Shown: piece after piece, positions 55,547 to 64,000 of the stretch
Layout of the letters: each line of letters begins with the position of its first letter
Position numbering within the stretch: position 1 is the first letter of the stretch
Assembly: GCF_001665835.1 (NCBI RefSeq)
Contig: NZ_LZSX01000079.1
Location: forward strand, 62,001 to 126,000
DNA: 64,000 bases
Origin: Mycobacterium colombiense
GTDB taxonomy: Bacteria; Actinomycetota; Actinomycetes; Mycobacteriales; Mycobacteriaceae
Direction: 5' to 3'
Made by a program: the position numbers and the translations under genes
Notes under the pieces: generated by a model
The model's database searches: none
What the model saw: only the letters and a program-made list of their open reading frames with translations
What the model was told of the DNA's origin: nothing

Positions 55547-55632
55547 TGTCCCAGAGGAACTCAAGTCAATATCCGACCGGTACAGTGCCGGTATCTAGGC
55601 CATACCCCGCGTTGCCGACCCAGGGAGCCGCC

Positions 55633-56046
55633 ATGTCCGCGAAGGATCACCCCAACAACGCCCCGGGCACCCCGATGGTCTTCCCGCCCTGGTTTGAGCG
55701 CTTCCAGATCAAATACTTCAACCCGGCGCTGAAGCCGATCGCGCGATACCTGCCCGGAATCGCGACGATCAAGCACCGGGGCCGCACCTCCGGCAAACCC
55801 TACGAGACCATCGTGACCACGTATCGCAAGGGCAACACCGTGGCGATCGCGCTGGGCCACGGCAAGACGAACTGGGTGAAGAACGTGCTGGCCGCCGGTG
55901 AGGCGGACGTGGAGTTCAGCCGCAACCGATCGGTGCACCTGATCAACCCGCGAATCCTGCCCGCCGGCTCGGACGGGCACGGCCTGCCTGGACTGGCGCG
56001 CATGCAGCTGCGCCGGATCGGCGTTTTCGTCGGCGACATCGCCTGA
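55633..56046 (+). CDS. Deazaflavin (F420)-linked DUF385 / nitroreductase-family protein
   Basis: 137 residues of the DUF385/Ddn-like split-barrel family, many members of which use F420H2 to reduce quinones. Hallmarks: HRGRTSGKPYETIV and VAIALGHGKTNWVKNVLAAGE. Residues that fix F420 in Ddn cannot be confirmed by eye. GGGAG precedes the ATG. By position it is Rv1598c. The Rv1597 gene that follows in M. tuberculosis is absent. Confidence 0.83.
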   Translation: MSAKDHPNNAPGTPMVFPPWFERFQIKYFNPALKPIARYLPGIATIKHRGRTSGKPYETIVTTYRKGNTVAIALGHGKTNWVKNVLAAGEADVEFSRNRSVHLINPRILPAGSDGHGLPGLARMQLRRIGVFVGDIA

Positions 56047-56081
56047 GGCCGCTCGCCTGAGGCGCGTATGGGGGCACCGCA

Positions 56082-56164
56082 GCGTCGAGGGTGCGCTGGT
56101 GGCGTTGAGTGTGCGCCCACGGCGGCGACATCCGGGTGAAGCCCGCCCAGGATGCACACCCGAC
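56082..56164. repeat. Convergent-gap repeat element, copy B
   Basis: Three related units between the converging DUF385 and nadC genes. Forward: GCGTCGAGGGTGCGCTGG (from 56082) and GTTGAGTGTGCGCCCACGG (from 56104). Reverse: CGTCGGGTGTGCATCCTGGG (complement of 56142-56164). Shares CCACGGCGGC and GCACACCCGACGC with copy A at 26297-26398. Confidence 0.65.
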
Positions 56165-56190
56165 GCGGCGCGCAGTAGACGCAAGCTTTC

Positions 56191-57051
56191 CTACATATCG
56201 AGGCCGATGTCGAGCGCCCGCACCGAATGGGTCAGTGCCCCGACGGCCAGGTAGTCCACCCCGGTCGCGGCGTACGCGGCAGCGTTCTCCAGGCTGAGCC
56301 CGCCCGAGGCCTCCAGCAGCACGGCGGGTGCCCGCGCGTCACGGCGCTGCACGGCCATCTGCGTCTGCCACACCGGGAAGTTGTCCAGCAGGATGAGCTC
56401 GGGCTTCTCGGGCAGCACCTCGTCCAGCTGCTCGAGTGAATCCACTTCCACCTCGCACGGCAGATCCGGCGCCGCCTCGCGCACCGCCCGCAGCGCGTCG
56501 ACCACCGATCCCGCGGCCACCACGTGGTTGTCCTTGATCAGGGCCGCGTCGCCGAGCCCCAGTCGGTGGTTCACGCCGCCACCGACCCGGACCGCGTATT
56601 TCTGCAGGACGCGCAGACCGGGCAGGGTCTTGCGGGTATCGCGCACCTGGGCCTTGGTGCCGTGCACGGCGTCCACCCAGTGCGCCGTCGTGGTTGCGAT
56701 CCCAGACAGGTGACAGATCAGATTCAGCATGGTCCGCTCGGCGGTCAGCAGGCCGCGGATCTCGGCGCGCAGCGTCAGCACCGGCTGGCCGGGCTCCAGG
56801 CGGGCCCCGTCCTCGACGCGGTCGACCACCTCGTAGCCGCGCGCGCCGAGCACCTCGTCGAGCACCAGCAACGCGATGTCGATGCCGGCGATCACGCCGG
56901 GCTGGCGGGGCACCATGGACGCGGTCGCGACCGTGTCGGCGGGCACCGTGGCCAGGGTGGTGATGTCGGGGCCGTAGCGCAGGTCCTCGACCAGGCCGCG
57001 CTTGACGGTTTCGCGCGCGGCGGTCAGTTCGCAGTCGGACATCGTGGTCAT
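56191..57051 (-). CDS. nadC: Nicotinate-nucleotide pyrophosphorylase
   Basis: Quinolinate phosphoribosyltransferase of 286 residues. Active-site stretch RDTRKTLPGLRVLQKYAV, then GGGVNHRLGLGDAALIKDNH. ATG overlapping the nadB stop (ATGA). Last gene of nadABC. Confidence 0.96.
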   Translation of the reverse strand: MTTMSDCELTAARETVKRGLVEDLRYGPDITTLATVPADTVATASMVPRQPGVIAGIDIALLVLDEVLGARGYEVVDRVEDGARLEPGQPVLTLRAEIRGLLTAERTMLNLICHLSGIATTTAHWVDAVHGTKAQVRDTRKTLPGLRVLQKYAVRVGGGVNHRLGLGDAALIKDNHVVAAGSVVDALRAVREAAPDLPCEVEVDSLEQLDEVLPEKPELILLDNFPVWQTQMAVQRRDARAPAVLLEASGGLSLENAAAYAATGVDYLAVGALTHSVRALDIGLDM

Positions 57052-58624
57052 ACGACCGCCGCCAATGCCTCCACCAGCACCGCGTTCTGGTCGTCGGCCA
57101 GCCGCAGCACGTGGCTGCGCCCCAGCTCGGACGCGGTCTGCCGATATTCCTCGCGATGGTGGCAGCCCCGGCTCTCGGTGCGGGCCAGGGCCGCGGCCGT
57201 GACCGCGCGGGCGGCGACGGCCAGCGCCACATCCTCGAAGTCGCGGCGGCCGGACACGGGACGCGGCGGCGCCTGCGACAGCAGGGTGGACAGCCGGGTC
57301 AGCCCGGCGGCATCGCGCACCACCGACGCGTCCCGGCTCATCGCGCGCTGCAGCACACCGCGCTCGGGCGCGGTGTGGACGAGTGGCTCGGGCGCGACCG
57401 CCTGCACCCGCCCGGTCGTCGCGGCGTGCGCGGCCGCCAATTTGCCGGCCCGTCCGCCGACCACCAGACCTTCCAGCAGGCTGTTGGACGCCAGCCGGTT
57501 GGCACCGTGCAGTCCGGTGCGCGCCACCTCGCCGGCGGCGAACAACCCGGGCAGTTCGGTTTGGCCGTAGACATCGGTGACGATGCCGCCGCAGCTGTAA
57601 TGCGCCCCGGGGACAACCGGGATGGGCTGCCGGCGGGGATCGATGCCGGCGGCCCGGCAGGCGGCCGTCACCGTCGGGAACCGGTTGGCGAAGTCGCCGA
57701 TGTGGCGCGCGTCGAGGAAGACGCAGGCATCGCCGGTGGCCTTGAGCCGGGCGTCGATGGCCGCGGCGACGACGTCGCGGGGCGCCAGATCCCCCATCGG
57801 GTGGACACCGGCGGTCACCGAATCGCCTTGCCGGTCAATCAGTTTCGCGCCCTCACCGCGGATGGCCTCGGTGACGAGCGGACGCCGTCCGCTGGCGGCA
57901 TCGCCGGCGAAGAGCATCGTGGGGTGGAACTGGATGAACTCGAGATCGCTGACCCGGACACCGGCCCACAAGCCCAGCGCGATGCCGTCGCCGGTGGAGC
58001 CCTCGGGGTTGGTGGTCGCGCCGTACAGGTGCCCGAGGCCGCCGGAGGCCAGGATCACCGACGGCGCGCTGATGATTCCGTACCCGCCCGGCGTGCCGAC
58101 CAGGACGCCGGTCACGGCCGCACCGTCGTGCAGAACCCGCAGCGCCACATGGCCGGTGCGGATGTCCAGCGTGCGCGCGGCGTGATCGAGGGCGCGCTGC
58201 ACCTCCGCGCCGGTGGCGTCGCCGCCGGCATGCACGATGCGGCGCCGGGAGTGTCCACCCTCGCGGGTCAGCGCCCACTTGCCCGGCGCGGCTTCATCGA
58301 AACGTGCTCCGTCGCCGACCAATTCGGCGACTGCCGCGTATCCATCGGCGACGATCGAGTAGACCGCCTGGGGGTCGCACAGACCCGCACCCGCGACCAC
58401 CGTGTCCGCGACGTGGGCCTCCACCGAATCGTCATTGTCGGGCAGCACCACCGCGATGCCGCCCTGCGCGTAATGCGTCGCCGTCGCCCCGCGAGCCTGG
58501 TCGGCCTTGCTCAGCACGACGACGTTGCGCCCGGCGCGGTGGGCGGCCAGTGCGGCGGCCAATCCCGCGACGCCGGTACCGACGACGACGACGTCGGCGC
58601 TGTGCGTCCACTGGGGACGGGCGG

Positions 58625-58628
<4 letters not shown>
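57048..58628 (-). CDS. nadB: L-aspartate oxidase
   Basis: FAD enzyme of 526 residues forming iminoaspartate. FAD-binding VVGTGVAGLAAALAA at the N-terminus; catalytic stretch EFIQFHPTML; HYSCGGIVTDVYGQT and GLHGANRLASNSLLEGLV near the FAD. GTG start overlapping the nadA stop (GTGA). Confidence 0.96.
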
Positions 58629-59674
<1,046 letters not shown>

Positions 59675-59697
59675 GGCGGTCCCTTTCAGCCCAGGAG

Positions 59698-59720
59698 GTT
59701 TTCGACTTATAATCGAAAAC
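59698..59720. promoter_or_regulatory. NrtR-type operator overlapping a bidirectional promoter
   Basis: Perfect palindrome GTTTTCGA (59698-59705), 7-base centre CTTATAA, TCGAAAAC (59713-59720). TATAAT at 59708-59713 is a -10 box placed 7 bases before the nrtR ATG at 59721. The reverse strand offers TTATAA toward nadA. A bound repressor would block both promoters. Fits the known control of nadABC by NrtR in mycobacteria. Confidence 0.85.
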
Positions 59721-60446
59721 ATGGCCCATGGTAGCACCGCTCACGAAGTGCTCGCGGTCGTGTTCCAGGTTCGCGAAGTGACTGAACAGGTTACGAAGGG
59801 ACACCGGACGGCGAAACCGCAGTTGAACGTGCTGTTATGGCAACGCGCCCGGGAGCCGCAACAGGGCAAGTGGTCGCTGCCGGGCGGGCAGCTGCGCAAC
59901 GACGAGGACATGATCACCTCGGTCCGGCGCCAGCTGGCCGAGAAGGTGGACCTCAAAGAGCTGGCCCACCTGGAGCAGCTCGCGGTGTTCTCCGACCCGC
60001 AGCGGGTGCCGGACACCCGGGTGATCGCGTCCACGTTCCTGGGCCTGGTTCCCTCCCCCGCCAGCCCCGAGCTGCCGCCGGACACCCGCTGGCATCCGGT
60101 GAACTCGCTGCCGCCGATGGCTTTCGATCACGGTCTGATGGTGGACAACGCTCGCACCCGGCTAATCGCCAAGCTGTCCTATACCAATATCGGCTTCGCT
60201 TTGGCGCCAAGGGAATTCGCGCTTTCCACGCTGCGCGACATCTACGGCGCCGCGCTGGGCTATCAGGTGGACGCGACGAACCTGCAGCGAGTGCTGGGCC
60301 GGCGCGGCGTCATCCGGGCGACCGGCACCATCGCACAATCCGGGCGCAGCGGCGGACGGCCGGCCGCACTGTACCGGTTCACCGACGCGGCGTTGCGGGT
60401 CACCGACGAGTTCGCCGCGCTCAGACCTCCGGGGCTGCCAGGCTAG
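59721..60446 (+). CDS. nrtR: Nudix-related transcriptional regulator of NAD synthesis
   Basis: 241 residues: N-terminal Nudix-fold effector domain (about 8-150) with a degenerate Nudix box (GGQLRNDEDMITSVRRQLAEKV), so probably a sensor rather than a hydrolase, and a C-terminal winged helix (about 160-235). NrtR proteins repress NAD genes and release DNA on binding ADP-ribose. The ATG directly follows the palindrome, so mRNA is likely leaderless and the gene self-controlled. By position it is Rv1593c. Confidence 0.9.
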   Translation: MAHGSTAHEVLAVVFQVREVTEQVTKGHRTAKPQLNVLLWQRAREPQQGKWSLPGGQLRNDEDMITSVRRQLAEKVDLKELAHLEQLAVFSDPQRVPDTRVIASTFLGLVPSPASPELPPDTRWHPVNSLPPMAFDHGLMVDNARTRLIAKLSYTNIGFALAPREFALSTLRDIYGAALGYQVDATNLQRVLGRRGVIRATGTIAQSGRSGGRPAALYRFTDAALRVTDEFAALRPPGLPG

Positions 60447-60607
60447 GCTGGCGGAAAGCGTCATCGGGCGACGCGGGGCGATTCGAAATTTTCAGTAGCG
60501 TTCTGACCTGTCCGGAGTGACGAGAAGTCGCCCACACTGCGGCGATTACGTTTTGGTTACCTGCCGTTCGTGCGCGAGAATGCCGGGTGGCCACGAAGGG
60601 AGCCTCA

Positions 60608-61948
60608 ATGGCTGAGCTCGGCAACCTGGTCGGCACGCAGGGCGCGGAATGGCTCGCCCGGCCGCCGCACGAGGAACTGCAGCACAAGGTGCGTCCGCTG
60701 CTGCCCTCGGACGACCCGTTCTACCAGCCGCCGCTGGGCTTCCAGCACGCCGAGCCCGGGACCGTGCTGCGCTCGCGCGACGTCGAGCTGGCGTTCCTCG
60801 GCCTGATCCCGCAGCCCATCAAGGCCGTCCAGCTGCTGTACCGGACCATGGACATGAACGGCGAGCCGGAGGCCACCGCCACGACGGTGATCGTCCCCGC
60901 CGACCTCGCTCCGGGCCAGTCCTGCCCGGTGCTGTCGTACCAGTGCGCGATCGACGCCGTCTCGTCGCGCTGTTTCCCCTCCTACGCGCTGCGGCGACGG
61001 GCGAAGGCGCTGGGCGCCATCGGCCAGTTCGAGCTCTTCCTGATCGCCGCCGCCGTGGCCGAGGGGTGGGCCGTCTCCGTGCCCGACCACGAAGGCCTGC
61101 GCGGCCTGTGGGGCGCACCGTACGAACCGGGCTACCGCGTCCTGGACGGCATCCGGGCCGCGCGCAACTCGGAGCGCCTCAACCTGTCCTCCACCGCCCC
61201 GGTCGGGCTGTGGGGGTACTCCGGTGGCGGACTGGCCAGCGCATGGGCCGCCGAGATGTGCGCCGAATACGCGCCCGAGCTGGACATCGTCGGCGCGGTG
61301 CTGGGCTCACCAGTCGGGGACCTGGGCAACACCTTCCGCCGGCTCAACGGCAGCTTCCTGTCCGGGCTTCCCGCCCTGGTGGTGGCCGCGCTCGCGCACA
61401 TCTATCCCGATCTGGACCGGGTGATCCGCGAGCACACCAACGAGGAGGGGCGCGCCCTGCTCGACTCGCTGGAGAAGATGACGACGGTGGAAGCCGTGGT
61501 GCGGATGGCCGGCAAGAACATGGGCGACTACCTCGACCAGCCGCTCGAGCAGATCCTGTCCACCCCGGAAATCACCTACGTCTTCGACCACATCAAGCTG
61601 GGTGCCGCCGTCCCGACGCCGCCGGTGCTGATCGTGCAGGCCGTGCACGACTACCTGATCGACGTCCACGACATCGACGTGCTCGCCGACGCGTATTCGG
61701 CCGGCGGCGCGCACGTCACCTACCACCGCGACGCCTTCAACGAGCACATGATGCTGCATCCGCTGTCGGCGCCGATGGCGCTGCGCTGGCTGACGGATCG
61801 CTTCCAAGGCCGCCCACTGACCGAGCACCTGATCCGGACCACGTGGCCGACGATGTTCAACCCGATGACCTACGTCGGTATGGCCAGGCTGCTCAAGATC
61901 GCCGCCAAGGTCGTCACGGGTCGCAAGATCGGCCGTCGTCCGCTATGA
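60608..61948 (+). CDS. Secretory-lipase-family alpha/beta hydrolase
   Basis: 446 residues, the LIP family (Rv1592c by position). Nucleophile S205 in GYSGGG; a His toward the C-terminus in RDAFNEHMML and Asp residues around VHDYLIDVHDIDVL could complete the triad. No clear signal peptide. GAAGGGAG precedes the ATG at 60608. Likely hydrolyses lipid esters; substrate unknown. The last 6 bases overlap the opposite-strand DUF2567 gene. Confidence 0.88.
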   Translation: MAELGNLVGTQGAEWLARPPHEELQHKVRPLLPSDDPFYQPPLGFQHAEPGTVLRSRDVELAFLGLIPQPIKAVQLLYRTMDMNGEPEATATTVIVPADLAPGQSCPVLSYQCAIDAVSSRCFPSYALRRRAKALGAIGQFELFLIAAAVAEGWAVSVPDHEGLRGLWGAPYEPGYRVLDGIRAARNSERLNLSSTAPVGLWGYSGGGLASAWAAEMCAEYAPELDIVGAVLGSPVGDLGNTFRRLNGSFLSGLPALVVAALAHIYPDLDRVIREHTNEEGRALLDSLEKMTTVEAVVRMAGKNMGDYLDQPLEQILSTPEITYVFDHIKLGAAVPTPPVLIVQAVHDYLIDVHDIDVLADAYSAGGAHVTYHRDAFNEHMMLHPLSAPMALRWLTDRFQGRPLTEHLIRTTWPTMFNPMTYVGMARLLKIAAKVVTGRKIGRRPL

Positions 61949-62602
61949 CACGGGCGCTTCCGCGGCGCCTCCGCCTCCCACCGGCAGCGCTTCGGAAGGC
62001 CTAGGCTCCGGCGGAAGCGCACCCAGGTCGTCGCGGGCGTCCGCGGCCGCCCGCACAGCGTAGACAAGGGCGGCGATGCCGGCCGGCCACAACAGCGTCA
62101 CCGCGACCTGCAGCGGACCGCTCGAGAAGAACACCGGCGGCGCCTGCGTGACGTACGCGACCGATGGGCTCTTCGTCAGCGGGACCGCATCGAAGTCCAG
62201 GGCGCCGTAGCTCAGCCGAACCAGCCCGGCCCCCACCGCCGAGGCCAGGGCGGCCGCCGCCACCATGCCGCCCGACAGGGCGATGACCATCGCCGGCCCG
62301 CGGTGCTCGCGCCACTGCCACACCCCGACCGAGCCGACCACCGCCAGCACGGTCAGCAGGCCCAGCATCAGCGCCGGCGCGACGAAGAAGTGCTCGGACT
62401 CGTTGCCCAGATAGTCATGGACCCGCTCGCCCGAACGGGTGAGGGCCACCACGGCGCGAATCGGCGGGGCGATCCACGCCCACACTCCGCCGATCACCAA
62501 ACCGGTGACCGCCGTCCCCAGGGCCACGACCAGGAGCGCGCGCACCCGGGCCCGCCGCGAAACGGTGACGACGGGCGCATCGGACTTGGCCGGCTCGGTC
62601 AC
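61943..62602 (-). CDS. DUF2567 membrane protein
   Basis: 219 residues, four TM helices (near 22-46, 72-94, 104-127 and 162-183), family DUF2567 (Rv1591 by position). Function unknown. Its GTG overlaps the bsaP stop, so it belongs to the bioB-bsaP transcript. Ends in a Pro/Gly-rich tail. Confidence 0.78.
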   Translation of the reverse strand: MTEPAKSDAPVVTVSRRARVRALLVVALGTAVTGLVIGGVWAWIAPPIRAVVALTRSGERVHDYLGNESEHFFVAPALMLGLLTVLAVVGSVGVWQWREHRGPAMVIALSGGMVAAAALASAVGAGLVRLSYGALDFDAVPLTKSPSVAYVTQAPPVFFSSGPLQVAVTLLWPAGIAALVYAVRAAADARDDLGALPPEPRPSEALPVGGGGAAEAPVS

Positions 62603-62826
62603 CGCTGGGTCTCCAGATCACCGGAATCGACCTCACCGTGCCGCGAGCAGCGCGCGCGCCAGCCGTCGGGGCGAACCTGCACCACCATCCGGCGCCCGCA
62701 TGCCGCGCAGAATCGGGGAGGCTCAAGACCCAACTGAGCCGCTGTCGGCACTGAGGTGCCCCCTAATTCCCCGGTGTAGACGTTGTAGACGCCGGCACTG
62801 ACCGCCGCGCCCAAATCGCCAACCAC
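62599..62826 (-). CDS. bsaP: Biotin synthase auxiliary protein
   Basis: 75 residues with one metal-binding module: C40, C43, C60 and H63 (FCAACG...RCSRHG). By position it is Rv1590, reported as the small iron-sulphur helper that lets mycobacterial BioB turn over. GTG at 62826 with GGAG before it; 29 bases after bioB, GTGA overlap with the next gene. Confidence 0.82.
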   Translation of the reverse strand: MVGDLGAAVSAGVYNVYTGELGGTSVPTAAQLGLEPPRFCAACGRRMVVQVRPDGWRARCSRHGEVDSGDLETQR

Positions 62827-62855
62827 AAGTCTCCAACCCTAGCCGCGAAGCCGGG

Positions 62856-63893
62856 CTACAAGCTGGCGTTGAGCCCCTTGAGGGGCATCTGCAGGTCGTC
62901 CAGCAATTCCAGGTCGGATTCGGCGGGCCGGCCCAGCGTGGTCAGGTAGTTGCCGACGATCACGGCGTTGATGCCGCCCAGGATGCCCTTCTTGGCGCCC
63001 AGGTCGCCCAGCGTGATCTCCCGGCCGCCGGCGAATCGCAGCATGGTGCGGGGCAGCGCCAGGCGGAACGCGGCCACGGACTTCAGCGCCTCGCTCGCCG
63101 GCATGACCTCCAGGTCGCCGAACGGGGTGCCGGGACGCGGGTTGAGGAAGTTCAGCGGCACCTCGTCGGGGCCCAATTCGGCCAGTTCGGCGGCGAACTC
63201 CGCGCGCTGTTCCAGGGTCTCGCCCATGCCCAGGATGCCGCCGCAGCAGACCTCCATGCCGGCGTCGCGGACCATCGACAGCGTCTCCCAGCGCTCTTCC
63301 CAGCTGTGGGTGGTCACCACGTTGGTGAAGAACGAGCGGGCGGTCTCGAGGTTGTGGTTGTAGCGGTGCACACCCATCTCGGAGAGCTGCTCGACCTGCT
63401 CGGCCGTCAGCATGCCCAGCGAGCAGGCGATGTTGATCTCGACCTCGTTGCGGATCGCCTCGATACCGGCCGCGACCTGGGCCAGCAGCCGCTCGTCGGG
63501 CCCACGCACGGCGGCCACGATGCAGAATTCGGTGGCGCCGGACTTGGCGGTCTGCTTGGCCGCCTCGACCAGGCTGGGAATGTCGAGCCGCGCGCTGCGC
63601 ACCGGCGACGCGAACAGCCCCGACTGCGAGCAGAAGTGACAGTCCTCCGGGCATCCGCCGGTCTTCAGGCTGATGATGCCCTCGACCTCGACCTCGGGAC
63701 CGCACCAGCGCATCCGCACGTCGTGGGCCAGCGCCAGCAGTTCGTCGAGGCGGTCGTCGGGCAACTGCAGCACCCGCAGCACCTGGTCCCGGCTCAATCC
63801 CTGGCCGTCCTCCAGCACCTGCCGCCGGGCCACCGCCAGGATGTCCTCGTCGTTGCCGGTTTCGGCCGTCGGTCGAGTTGCCGCTTGAGTCAC
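62856..63893 (-). CDS. bioB: Biotin synthase
   Basis: Radical SAM enzyme of 345 residues inserting sulphur into dethiobiotin. SAM-cluster cysteines C81, C85 and C88 (CPEDCHFC); second-cluster residues around RSARLDIP and CSLGML. GTG at 63893 with AAGGGGAG 6 bases upstream. A possible BioQ-type dyad lies 74 bases before it. Confidence 0.96.
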   Translation of the reverse strand: MTQAATRPTAETGNDEDILAVARRQVLEDGQGLSRDQVLRVLQLPDDRLDELLALAHDVRMRWCGPEVEVEGIISLKTGGCPEDCHFCSQSGLFASPVRSARLDIPSLVEAAKQTAKSGATEFCIVAAVRGPDERLLAQVAAGIEAIRNEVEINIACSLGMLTAEQVEQLSEMGVHRYNHNLETARSFFTNVVTTHSWEERWETLSMVRDAGMEVCCGGILGMGETLEQRAEFAAELAELGPDEVPLNFLNPRPGTPFGDLEVMPASEALKSVAAFRLALPRTMLRFAGGREITLGDLGAKKGILGGINAVIVGNYLTTLGRPAESDLELLDDLQMPLKGLNASL

Positions 63894-63966
63894 CAGGTAC
63901 TCCCCTTGCCTCTTTTCGTGTCCGCGCGTGGGGACACATCTGCCACGTGGTGATGGCAGCGGTGAA

Positions 63967-63980
63967 TGAAAAGGTGTTCA
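63967..63980. promoter_or_regulatory. Possible BioQ operator upstream of bioB
   Basis: On the bioB strand TGAACACCTTTTCA, an imperfect dyad with TGAA/TTCA ends. TetR-type BioQ sites in related bacteria begin TGAAC. The other bases of 63894-64000 show no gene. Confidence 0.4.
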
Positions 63981-64000
63981 AAGTAGGGTAGCGGCCGAAG

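Overview
The window is chromosomal DNA from a high-GC actinobacterium, almost certainly a slow-growing non-tuberculous Mycobacterium. From memory, the gene order follows M. tuberculosis Rv1638 down to Rv1589, read in reverse. The genes are tightly packed, starts are often GTG or TTG, and ATGA/GTGA stop-start overlaps are frequent. A CapA-type mannosyltransferase gene suggests mannose-capped lipoarabinomannan, which points to a slow grower. No insertion sequence, prophage, integrase or CRISPR array was seen.

Layout. 1-10 kb: uvrA, a metallo-beta-lactamase-fold hydrolase, a universal stress protein, capA, an MFS efflux pump and uvrB. 10-18.9 kb: a block that looks inserted relative to M. tuberculosis. 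It holds a PknF-like Ser/Thr kinase divergent from an Rv1747-type FHA/ABC exporter, a DUF402 gene, an operon of stand-alone ATP-dependent ligase, LigD-type polymerase/primase and Fpg/Nei glycosylase, and a small secreted protein. 18.9-27 kb: coaE, rpsA, polA, a DUF35/thiolase pair and pdtaR. 27-28 kb: an unusual tRNA-Leu, then a comparatively AT-rich stretch with a small putative lipoprotein and several palindromes. 28-36 kb: a class III adenylate cyclase, an HdeD-like membrane protein and cydABDC (cytochrome bd and its assembly exporter). 36-42 kb: a DUF2156 membrane protein, tesB, pyk, a DUF2752 protein and lgt. 42-47 kb: trpE, a small trp-linked membrane protein, trpC, trpB and trpA. 47-55.6 kb: a peroxiredoxin, a chaA-type antiporter and the his cluster (hisDCBH-hisA-impA-hisF-hisI). 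55.6-64 kb: a DUF385 protein, nadABC with a divergent nrtR-type regulator, a lipase, a DUF2567 protein, bsaP and bioB.

Working together. uvrA and uvrB each carry a DNA-damage promoter of the PafBC (RecA-independent) type, TTGTCGGT(G/A)-N8-TANNNT. The nad operon and its Nudix regulator share one 23-bp palindrome whose centre is also a -10 box, so NAD synthesis and its repressor are probably controlled from one bidirectional site. No trpF accompanies the trp genes, which fits HisA acting as the dual-function PriA. The ligase/polymerase/glycosylase operon looks like a self-contained base-excision or gap-repair unit. A short repeat family, units near GTYGRGTGTGC with CCACGGCGG, fills both of the longer convergent gaps. 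Function names rest on protein motifs and remembered synteny; no database search was run.
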